A DNA stretch of 64,000 nucleotides from Antedon bifida (Eukaryota > Echinodermata > Crinoidea > Comatulida > Antedonidae), in the NCBI GenBank assembly GCA_963402885.1, contig OY727093.1, positions 25,171,409 through 25,235,408 on the forward strand, written 5' to 3'. Within the stretch, counting starts at the first letter, position 1. Each line of letters begins with the position of its first letter. The notes under the pieces were generated by a model. That model searched no databases, had not been told where the DNA came from, and was given only the letters and a program-made list of their open reading frames with translations. This document shows positions 24,501 to 33,585 of the stretch, piece after piece. The translations under genes and the position numbers were made by a program.

Positions 24501-25424
24501 GTAGCGCACAGTGCTAAACTAGATTCTATGTATTATCACTGTGCGCGAGTGCAGCCAAAATGGCTATACTAGCGCACAGTGCTAAACTAGATCCTATTTA
24601 TTATCACTGTGCTCAAGTACCACCAAAATGGGTATGGTAGCGCAGAGTGCTAAACTAGATTCTATTTATTATCACTGTGCTCAAGTACCACTAAAATGGG
24701 TATGGTATTACACTGTACTAAGCTAGATCCTATGTATTATCACTGTGCGCGAGTGCAACAAAATGGGTATACTAGCGCACAGTGCGAAACTAGATCCTAT
24801 TTACTATTACTGTGCTCAAGTACCACCAACATGGGTATGGTAGCGGACAGTGCTAAACTAAATCCTATTTATCATCACTGTGCGTGAGTGCAGCCAACAT
24901 GGGTATGGTAGCGCGCAGTGCTAAACTAGATCCTATGTATTATCACTGTGCGCGAGTGCAACCACAATGGATATACTAGTCCACAGCGCTAAACTAGATC
25001 TTATATATTATCAATGTGCTCAAGTACAACCAAAATGCATATGGTAGCGCACAGTGCTAAAATAAATCGTTTTTATTATCACTGTGCTCAAGTACCACCA
25101 ACATGGGTATGGTAGCGCACAGTGCTAAACTAGATCTTATCGATTATCACTGTGCGCGAGTGCAACCAAAATGGGTATACTAGCGCACAGTGCTAAACTA
25201 TATTTTATTTATTATCACTCTGCTAAAGTACCACCAAAATGGGTATGGTAGCGAACAGTGCTAAACTAGATCCTATTTATTATCACTGTGCGCGAGTGCA
25301 ACCAAAATGAATATGGTAGCGCACAGTGCTAAACAAGATCCTATGTATTATCACTGTGCTCAAGTACCACCAAATTGGGTATGGTAGCGCACTGTGTTAA
25401 ACTAGATCCTATGTATTATCACTG
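21578..25424 (+). repeat. Block B, copy 2
   Basis: This is the second copy of the 14.6-17.9 kb block. It again contains two occurrences of the arm-less monomer junction (22,419 and 24,040), now 1,621 bp apart because about 0.4-0.5 kb of other satellite (23,141-23,535) is present between them. Block B2 followed by C2 repeats the order B1-C1, which defines a super-repeat of roughly 6.3-7.5 kb. Confidence 0.85.
23141..23535 (+). repeat. 395-bp patch shared with 44,164-44,558
   Basis: From CCAAAATGTGTATGG to ACTAATTCCTATTTATTATC the sequence appears to match 44,164-44,558 base for base at a constant offset of 21,023. The match includes the rare variants GGGTATAATAGCGC, CAGTTTTAAAC, CCTTTTATTTTCAC and CACTTTGCGCG. 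The flanks on both sides differ. It sits exactly where block B2 is longer than B1, so it looks like an inserted or converted patch. Confidence 0.75.
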
Positions 25425-25610
25425 TGCTAGAGTGCAACCAAAACGGGTATACTTCCGCACAGTGCTAAACTAGATCCTATTTATTATCACTGTGCTCAAG
25501 TACCACCAAAATGAATATGGTAGCGCACAGTGCTAAACTAGATTCTATGTTTTATCACTGTGCGCGAGTGCAACCAAAATGGCTATACTAGCGCACAGTG
25601 CTAAACTAGA

Positions 25611-25803
25611 TCCTATTTAATATCATTGTGAGCGAGTGCAACTAAAATGGGTATAGTTTGTGCACAGTGCTAAAGTAAATCCTATTTATCATCACTATGA
25701 GCGACCACTACCAAAATTGGTATAGTAGATCATAGTTCTAAATTAAATCCTATTATTTATCACTGTGCTCAAGTACAACCAAAATGGGTATGGTAGCGCA
25801 CAG
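25611..25803 (+). repeat. ~190-bp patch shared with 34,066-34,258
   Basis: TCCTATTTAATATCATTG through TAGATCATAGTTCTAAATT to TATTATTTATCAC is shared at a constant offset of 8,455 with sequence on the far side of the 31-33 kb LINE. It contains unusual monomers with TAGTTTGTGCACAGTG and GAGCGACCACTACC. Flanking monomers are of different types. It follows block B2 directly. Confidence 0.7.
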
Positions 25804-28800
25804 CGCTAAACTAGATCTTATATATTATCAATGTGCTCAAGTACAACCAAAATGGATATGGTAGCGCACAGTGCTAAAATAAATTGTTTTTATTATCACT
25901 GTGCTCAAGTACCACCAAAATGGGTATGATAGAGCACAGTGCTAAACTAGATCTTATTTATTATCACTGCTCAAGTACCACCAAAATGGGTAGTAGCGCA
26001 CAGTGCTGACTAAATCCTATTTATTATCACTGTGCTCAAGTACCACCTAAATGGGTATGGTAGCTCACAGTGCTAAACTAAATCTTATCTATTATCACTG
26101 TGCGCGAGTGCAACCAAAATGGGTATACTAGCGCAAAGTGCTAAACTAGATTTTATTTATTATCACTGTGCTCAAGTACCACCAAAATGGGTATGGTAGC
26201 GCACTGTGTAAAACTAGATCCTATGTATTATCACTGTGCTCGAGTGCAACCAAAACGGGTATACTAGCGCACAGTGCTAAACTAGATCCTATTTATTATC
26301 ACTGTGCTCAAGTACCACCAAAATGAATATGGTAGCGCACAGTGCTAAACTAGATTCTATGAATTATCACTGTGCGCGAGTGCAACCAAAATGGCTATAC
26401 TAGCGCACAGTGCTAAACTAGATCCTATTTATTATCACTGTGCTCAAGTACCACCAACATGGGTATGGTAGCGCAGAGTGCTAAACTAGATCCTATTTAT
26501 TATCACTGTGCTCAAGTACCACTAAAATGGGTATGGTATCACACTGTACTAAACTCGATTCTATGTATTATCACTGTGCGCGAGTGCAACAAAATAGGTA
26601 TCGTAGCGTACAGTGCTAAACTAAATCCTATTTATTATCACTGTGCGTGAGTGCAACCAAAATGGGTATGGTAGCGCACAGTGCTAAACTAGATCCTATG
26701 TATTATCACTGTGCGTAAGTGCAACCAAAATGGATATACTAGTCCACAGCGCTAAACTAGATCTTATATATTATCACTGTGCTCAAGTACCACCAAAATG
26801 GGTATGGTAGCGCACAGTGCTAAACTAGATCTTATATATTATCAATGTGCTCAAGTACAACCAAAATGGATATGGTAGCTCACAGTGCTAAACTAAATCT
26901 TATCTATTATCACTGTGCGCGAGTGCAACCAAAATGGGTATACTAGCGCACAGTGATAAACTAAATCCTATTTATTATCACTGTGCTCAAGTACCACAAA
27001 AATGGATATGATAGCTCTCAGTGCTAAAGTATATCCTATTTATTATCACTGTGCTCAAGTACCACCAAAATGAATATGGTAGCGCACAGTACTAAACAAG
27101 ATCCTTTGTATTATCACTGTGCGCGAGTGCAACTAAAATGGGTATACTAGCGCACAGTGCTAAACTAGATCCTCTTTATTATCAATGTGCTCAAGTACCA
27201 TAAACATGGATTTGGCATCTCAGAGTGCTAAACTAGATCCTATTTATTATCACTGTGCTCAAGTACCATCAAAATGGGTATGGTAGCCCACAGTGCTAAA
27301 CTAAATCTTATTTATTATCACTGTGCTCAAGTACCATCAAAATGGGTATGGTAGCCCACAGTGCTAAACTAGATCTTATATTTTATCACTGTGTTCAAGT
27401 ACCACCAAAATGGGTATGGTAGCGCACTGTGCTAAACTAGATCCTATGCATTATCACTGTGCGCGAGTGCATCCAAAATGAGTATACTAGCGCACAGTGC
27501 TAAACTAGATCCTATGTACTATCACTGTTCGCGAGTGCTAACAAAATGGATATACTAGCGCACAATGCTAAACTAGATCTTATTTATTATCACTGTGCGC
27601 AAGTACAACCAAAATGTGTATGGTAGTGTACAGTGCTAAACTAGATCCTCTTTATTATCACTGTGCTCAAGTACAACCAAAATGGGTATGGTTGCGCACA
27701 GTGTTAAACTAAATCCTATTTATTATCACTGGCGCTAGTACAACCAATATGGGTATACTAGCACACAGTGCTAAACTAGATCCTATTTATTATCACTGTG
27801 CTCAAGTTCCACCAAAATGGGTATGGTAGCGCACTATGCTAAACTAAATCCTATTTATTATCACTGTGCGCAAGTACAACCAAAATGGGTATACTAGCGC
27901 ACAGTGTTAAACTAAATCCTATTTATTATCACTGTGCTCAAGTACCACCAAAATGGGTACAGTAGAGCATAGTGCTAAATTAAAACCTATTTATAATCAC
28001 TGTGGGCGAGTGCAACCAAAGTGGGTATAGTTAGTGCACAGTGCTAAAGAAAATCCTATTTATCATCACGGGGAGAAAGCACAACCAAAATTGGTATAGT
28101 AGATCATAGTTCTAAATTAAATCCTATTTATTATCACTGTGCGCGAGTGCAACCAAAATGGATATGGTTGCGCACAGTGCTAAACTAGATTCTATTTATT
28201 ATCACTGTGCTCAAGTACCACCAACATGGGTATGGTAGCGCAGAGTGCTAAACTAGATCCTATTTATTATCACTGTGCTCAAGTACCACTAAAATGGGTA
28301 TGGTATCACACTGTACTAAACTCGATTCTATGTATTATCACTGTGCGCGAGTGCAACAAAATAGGTATCGTAGCGTACAGTGCTAAACTAAATCCTATTT
28401 ATTATCACTGTGCGTGAGTGCAACCAAAATGGGTATGGTAGCGCACAGTGCTAAACTAGATCCTATGTATTATCACTGTGCGTAAGTGCAACCAAAATGG
28501 ATATACTAGTCCACAGCGCTAAACTAGATCTTATATATTATCACTGTGCTCAAGTACCACCAAAATGGGTATGGTAGCGCACAGTGCTAAACTAGATCTT
28601 ATATATTATCAATGTGCTCAAGTACAACCAAAATGGATATGGTAGCTCACAGTGCTAAACTAAATCTTATCTATTATCACTGTGCGCGAGTGCAACCAAA
28701 ATGGGTATACTAGCGCACAGTGATAAACTAAATCCTATTTATTATCACTGTGCTCAAGTACCACAAAAATGGATATGATAGCTCTCAGTGCTAAAGTATA

Positions 28801-30298
28801 TCCTATTTATTATCACTGTGCTCAAGTACCACCAAAATGAATATGGTAGCGCACAGTACTAAACAAGATCCTTTGTATTATCACTGTGCGCGAGTGCAAC
28901 TAAAATGGGTATACTAGCGCACAGTGCTAAACTAGATCCTCTTTATTATCAATGTGCTCAAGTACCATAAACATGGATATGGCATCTCAGAGTGCTAAAC
29001 TAGATCCTATTTATTATCACTGTGCTCAAGTACCATCAAAATGGGTATGGTAGCCCACAGTGCTAAACTAAATCTTATTTATTATCACTGTGCTCAAGTA
29101 CCATCAAAATGGGTATGGTAGCCCACAGTGCTAAACTAGATCTTATATTTTATCACTGTGTTCAAGTACCACCAAAATGAATATGTTAGCGCACAGTACT
29201 AAACAAGATCCTTTGTATTATCACTGTGCGCGAGTGCAACTAAAATGGGTATACTAGCGCACAGTGCTAAACTAGATCCTCTTTATTATCAATGTGCTCA
29301 AGTACCATAAACATGGATATGGCATCTCAGAGTGCTAAACTAGATCCTATTTATTATCACTGTGCTCAAGTACCATCAAAATGGGTATGGTAGCCCACAG
29401 TGCTAAACTAAATCTTATTTATTATCACTGTGCTCAAGTACCATCAAAATGGGTATGGTAGCCCACAGTGCTAAACTAGATCTTATATTTTATCACTGTG
29501 TTCAAGTACCACCAAAATGGGTATGGTAGCGCACTGTGCTAAACTAGATCCTATGCATTATCACTGTGCGCGAGTGCATCCAAAATGAGTATACTAGCGC
29601 ACAGTGCTAAACTAGATCCTATGTACTATCACTGTTCGCGAGTGCTAACAAAATGGATATACTAGCGCACAATGCTAAACTAGATCTTATTTATTATCAC
29701 TGTGCGCAAGTACAACCAAAATGTGTATGGTAGTGTACAGTGCTAAACTAGATCCTCTTTATTATCACTGTGCTCAAGTACAACCAAAATGGGTATGGTT
29801 GCGCACAGTGTTAAACTAAATCCTATTTATTATCACTGGCGCTAGTACAACCAATATGGGTATACTAGCACACAGTGCTAAACTAGATCCTATTTATTAT
29901 CACTGTGCTCAAGTTCCACCAAAATGGGTATGGTAGCGCACTATGCTAAACTAAATCCTATTTATTATCACTGTGCGCAAGTACAACCAAAATGGGTATA
30001 CTAGCGCACAGTGTTAAACTAAATCCTATTTATTATCACTGTGCTCAAGTACCACCAAAATGGGTATAGTAGAGCATAGTGCTAAATTAAAACCTATTTA
30101 TAATCACTGTGGGCGAGTGCAACCAAAGTGGGTATAGTTAGTGCACAGTGCTAAAGAAAATCCTATTTATCATCACGGGGAGAAAGCACAACCAAAATTG
30201 GTATAGTAGATCATAGTTCTAAATTAAATCCTATTTATTATCACTGTGCGCGAGTGCAACCAAAATGGATATGGTTGCGCACAGTGCTAAACTAGATT
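25800..30298 (+). repeat. Block C copy 2 and tandem copy 3
   Basis: Copy 2 runs from 25,800 to about 28,190. Copy 3 (about 28,191-30,298) repeats 26,424-28,190 at an offset of 1,767. Inside copy 3 a five-monomer stretch is duplicated exactly 340 bp apart (ACCAAAATGAATATG at 28,831 and 29,171), so downstream markers such as ACTGGCGCTAG fall at 27,728 and 29,835 (offset 2,107). Both copies end with degenerate monomers containing CATCACGGGGAGAAAGC (about 28,064 and 30,171). Confidence 0.85.
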
Positions 30299-31038
30299 CT
30301 ATTTATTAACACTGTGCGCGAGTGCAACTAAGATAGGTGTAGTAGCGCATAGTGCTACACTAAATACTATTTATTATCACTGTGCGCGAGTGCAACCAAA
30401 ATGGGTATGGTAGCGCACAGTGCTAAACTAGATTCTATTAACACTATGCGCGAGTGCAACTAAAATTTGTATAGTAGCGCATAGTGCTAGACTAAATACT
30501 ATGTATTATCACTGTGCGCGAGTGCAACCAAAATGAGTATAGTAGCGCACAGTGCTAAACTAAATCCTATGTGTTATCACTGTGCGCGAGTGCAACCAAA
30601 ATGGATATACTAGCGCATAGTGCTAAACTAGATTTTATCTATTATCACTGTCCCCGAGTGCAATCAAAATGGGTATGGTAGCGCACAGTACAAAACTAAA
30701 TATTATTTATTATCACTGTGCTCAAGTACAACCAAAATGGATATGGTAGCACACAGTGCTAAACTAAATCCTATTTGTTATCACTGTGCTCAAGTACCAC
30801 CAAAATGGGTATGGTAGCGCACAGTCCTAAACTAGATCCTATTTATTATCACTGTGCTCAAGTTCCACCAAAATGGGTATGGTAGCGCACTATGCTAAAC
30901 TAATTCCTATTTATTATCACTGTGCGCAAGTACAACCAAAATGGGTATGGTAGCGCACAGTGCTAAACTAGATTCTATTTATTAACACTGTGCGCGAGTG
31001 CAACTAAAATAGGTATAGTAGCGCATAGTGCTAGACTA

Positions 31039-31045
31039 AATACTA
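31039..31045. repeat. Left target-site duplication of the LINE
   Basis: AATACTA occurs at 31,039-31,045 and again at 33,586-33,592. The satellite before the first copy (GCTAGACTA) and after the second (TTTTATTATCACTG) join into a normal monomer. This marks the 2.5 kb element as one insertion event. Confidence 0.75.
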
Positions 31046-31077
31046 CTACTACTACTAATAATACTACTACCTACTAA

Positions 31078-33269
31078 GACTACCTTTACAATGACATTAC
31101 CGATCATTTTCCAGTTTTCCAAATACTAAAAAACTCCCACCAACCAAATAGTAAAAAACAAAACATCACAAAAGAAAATTACTATTCTAGGAAAATCAAC
31201 GAAAAATCTATTGCATCATTGGGAGTCGATTTGATTTCCACAAATTGGAATGAGGTGTACCGTAGTGATTCTGCTAACAAATCATATGATATTTTTTTTG
31301 ACAAATTTTCCTCACTATATAATACAAACCTGCCTATGACCAAAAAGAAAATTAACAATAGGAAACTAAACAAACCTTGGATTACAACAGGAATAATAAA
31401 ATCAATTAAAACTCGAAATAAACTATATAAAAAATACATCAAATTACCTAATATAACTAATAAAACCAATTATGTTACATATCGAAACAAACTCACTAGA
31501 TTGATCAAAGTATCTTGCAAACAGCATTTTGCTAACAAATTTAACAATTATAAAAGTAATATTAAAAAAACTTGGCAAACAATAAACAATATTCTTGGCA
31601 AAAACATCCACAAAAAAAACCCTAGTTTCTTCTTACATAATAACACTAAAATCTTAAGAACCCAATTAAGAACTCAATCTTTTTCTCTCCTACATCTTGT
31701 AAAGAAATTCTTGAAATCACTTCCAAATTTAAAAACGGAAAAAGCCCCGGTCCTGATGACATCGATCCCAAAGTTATCAAAGATATTGCTCCTTTCATTA
31801 TCAAACCCCTCTCCCATATTTTCAATCTTTCTTTGTCTTCTGGTACATTTCCGTCATCTCTTAAAACTGCCAAAGTCATTCCAATCTTCAAAAAGGACGA
31901 TCCCCATTATTTTGCCAACTACCGTCCAATATCTTTATTATCTTGTTTTTCTAAAATTCTTGAACGGCTAATTTATAACAGACTCTACAACTTCCTCTCT
32001 TCTCACAACATTCTTCAAAGCAATCAATACGGCTTCAGGCCTAATCATTCTACTGAACTTGCACTTTTAGATACCCAAAACACAATTTCTTCCGCTTTGT
32101 CTAAAAACTACCACACCATTGGCTTATTTCTTGATCTGTCTAAGGCATTCGATACAATTGACCATACAATCCTCCTATCAAAACTTAAATATTATGGCAT
32201 CCGAGGCATACCACTTTCTCTTCTTACGAACTACCTGAATAATAGAACGCAATTTACTTCCTATAACTCCCACTTTTCTGAACTTCTTCCTGTTACATGC
32301 GGCGTTCCTCAAGGATCCATTCTGGGCCCCCTTCTCTTCTTAATCTATGTTAATGACTTAATTCATGCTTCAAACTCTTTTTCATATGTTCAATTTGCTG
32401 ATGATACCAATATCTTCCTTTCCCATCCTGATTTCAACACTCTTACAAGAACCTTCAACAATGAAATCAGCAATGTTTCAAACTGGTTCAAACTAAATAA
32501 GTTATCTCTTAACATCAGTAAAACAAACTACATTCACTTCTCCACTAACAAAAAAACTAATAACAATCCGAATGCAAATATATACATCGATCACACCCCT
32601 ATCAAACAAGTTGAAAGCACATCATTTCTTGGTGTTCAAATAGACAACAAATTAAACTGGAAGCTTCATATAGCTAAAATCTCCAATAATATCTCCAAAA
32701 CCATTGGTGTACTAAATAAACTGAAATCTACATTACCTCCTAAAATCATCACTTCTTTGTACAATACACTCATCTTGCCTCACCTCTTCTATTGTAACAC
32801 TGTCTGGGCAGCAACAGATTCAAAGCATCAAACTCTTTGCCCATGGCTTAGTACTGAAACAACTAAACTTGACAGACTATTCAAACTCCAAAAGAAGGCA
32901 GTCCGTATATGTACCCAATCAAATTATCTCTCACATACTAAACTGCTTTTCCATGATCTAAACACCCTAAATATCTTTGACATAAACAAATTACAGACAG
33001 CCCTTTTCATGTATCGACTTTCCAATAACACACTTCCTAATACCTTAAAAAGATTTTTTCCAAAAAATAGCGAGCTTCACAAATATAATACCCGAAATTC
33101 AAACAAATACGTCCAATCTAACCTAAATCGAAACGCTTCCCGAAATTCAATTATCCACACAGGCCCCTTACTATGGAACTCCCTTAACAAGTCTTTATTT
33201 GATTATAGTTTCATCACATTTAAATCAAAATACAAAAAATACCTAATATCAAAATACAAACCAACTTAA
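31078..33269 (+). pseudogene. LINE ORF2 remnant: endonuclease end, linker and reverse transcriptase, frameshifted
   Basis: The first part, frame of 31,078, reads from the endonuclease end (NDITDHFPVF) through the linker with NKPWITTGIIKSIKTRN and YRNKLTRLIKVS, typical of Jockey-superfamily LINEs. That frame loses family-like sequence near 31,650. The adjacent frame, closed by a TAA at 31,647-31,649, takes over with KSPGPDDIDPK (from about 31,740). A single-base deletion or equivalent between about 31,645 and 31,665 explains this. The reverse transcriptase frame then stays open to the stop ending at 33,269. The open frame from the endonuclease side officially runs to 31,971, but its last 100 residues are out of frame. 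No start codon is preserved: the endonuclease part is truncated after a TAA at 31,075. Confidence 0.88.
31833..33269 (+). CDS. Reverse transcriptase open frame of the LINE (partial)
   Basis: The frame is 478 codons counted from a TTG at 31,833, which is only a convenient label; family-like sequence in the same frame begins near 31,655. Reverse transcriptase motifs, by residue: NYRPISLL at 29-36, QYGFRPNHST at 65-74, motif A DLSKAFDTID at 101-110, GVPQGSILGPLLF at 157-169, and the catalytic FADD at 188-191 (genomic 32,394). The C-terminal part has YNTRNSNKY and LWNSLNKSLF. The enzyme would copy LINE RNA into DNA at a nicked target site. All catalytic motifs are intact although the upstream frame is broken and the endonuclease is gone. 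No known promoter precedes it, so expression is unlikely. Confidence 0.85.
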   Translation: MSSGTFPSSLKTAKVIPIFKKDDPHYFANYRPISLLSCFSKILERLIYNRLYNFLSSHNILQSNQYGFRPNHSTELALLDTQNTISSALSKNYHTIGLFLDLSKAFDTIDHTILLSKLKYYGIRGIPLSLLTNYLNNRTQFTSYNSHFSELLPVTCGVPQGSILGPLLFLIYVNDLIHASNSFSYVQFADDTNIFLSHPDFNTLTRTFNNEISNVSNWFKLNKLSLNISKTNYIHFSTNKKTNNNPNANIYIDHTPIKQVESTSFLGVQIDNKLNWKLHIAKISNNISKTIGVLNKLKSTLPPKIITSLYNTLILPHLFYCNTVWAATDSKHQTLCPWLSTETTKLDRLFKLQKKAVRICTQSNYLSHTKLLFHDLNTLNIFDINKLQTALFMYRLSNNTLPNTLKRFFPKNSELHKYNTRNSNKYVQSNLNRNASRNSIIHTGPLLWNSLNKSLFDYSFITFKSKYKKYLISKYKPT

Positions 33270-33585
33270 TATTTCACCCAAAATTTTGACCTATTTCAAA
33301 CACCTCTTTTACCCTTATTTATTTGTTTGTTTGTCTTGTCTTCGTCCATACTTTGTCTCTTGCGTAGTGTATGTACCGTCTGTAACCCCTGTTCGTCTCT
33401 GTCTATGAACATTGATCCGAATTTTTTAATACAACTTTTTTCCTGGTGGAACCTGTCGTAAAGCTCTTTGAGCTTATTTGTGTTTTCTCCAGATACAGTG
33501 CATTTATATTAACTTGATTCATATTTTGTTAACATATTTTGAAATTTGCTTTGTATAAATAAATGAATGAATGAATGAATGAATG
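33270..33585 (+). other. LINE 3' UTR and tail
   Basis: This is noncoding sequence after the stop codon. It contains pyrimidine-rich TTTGTTTGTTTGTCTTGTC, a hairpin at 33,461-33,475, AATAAA at 33,558-33,563, and five to six TGAA units ending at the target-site duplication. The last 235 bp recur at 13,622-13,859. Simple TGAA tails in place of poly(A) are common in CR1/L2-like LINEs. Confidence 0.85.
33461..33475 (+). other. LINE 3'-UTR stem-loop
   Basis: AAGCTC pairs with GAGCTT around a TTT loop, about 110 nt before the end of the element. It is conserved in the truncated copy at 13,732-13,746. It could be the RNA feature recognised by the element's reverse transcriptase, which is an inference from better-studied LINEs with structured 3' ends. 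Confidence 0.5.

Larger units (their letters stand above)
13860..31045 (+). repeat. 68-bp satellite array, segment 3
   Basis: This is the longest uninterrupted satellite stretch, 17 kb. It is a mosaic of large duplicated blocks, B (14,613-17,910 and 21,578-25,424) and C (19,371-21,511, 25,800-27,806, and a further C copy to about 30,298). Between them lie less structured monomers. The last 700 bp (30,300-31,045) contain many monomers with GCGCATAGTGCTAGACTAAATAC, where the left arm is altered to GCGCATAGTG. Long open frames at 17,182, 19,084, 24,696, 26,459 and 28,226 are by-products of monomer variants. I see no gene. Confidence 0.96.
31046..33585 (+). mobile_element. 5'-truncated LINE (CR1/L2-like) with reverse transcriptase
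   Basis: This non-LTR retrotransposon is inserted in the satellite in sense orientation. In order it has a (CTA)n-rich junction (31,041-31,077), the last motif of the AP-like endonuclease domain (TDHFPVF, 31,099-31,119), a lysine- and asparagine-rich linker, a reverse transcriptase domain, a C-terminal LWNSL region, a 316-nt 3' UTR, an AATAAA at 33,558-33,563, and a tail of TGAA repeats. It lacks ORF1 and nearly all of the endonuclease, so it is dead on arrival or 5'-truncated. A 7-bp target-site duplication flanks it. A shorter relative lies at 13,622-13,859. Confidence 0.93.

Noticed and set aside
31182-31469. Minus-strand open frame of 95 codons opposite the LINE linker
   Set aside because: It is antisense to a recognisable LINE coding region, and its hydrophobic composition is what the complement of a lysine- and asparagine-rich AT-rich frame gives.
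31646-31891. Minus-strand open frame of 81 codons opposite the LINE reverse transcriptase
   Set aside because: Antisense shadow of conserved RT sequence with no family-like motif of its own.
31720-31971. Tail of the endonuclease-side open frame as genuine protein
   Set aside because: Family-like LINE sequence (KSPGPDDIDPK and onward) lies in the neighbouring frame here, so this part is out of frame after a shift.
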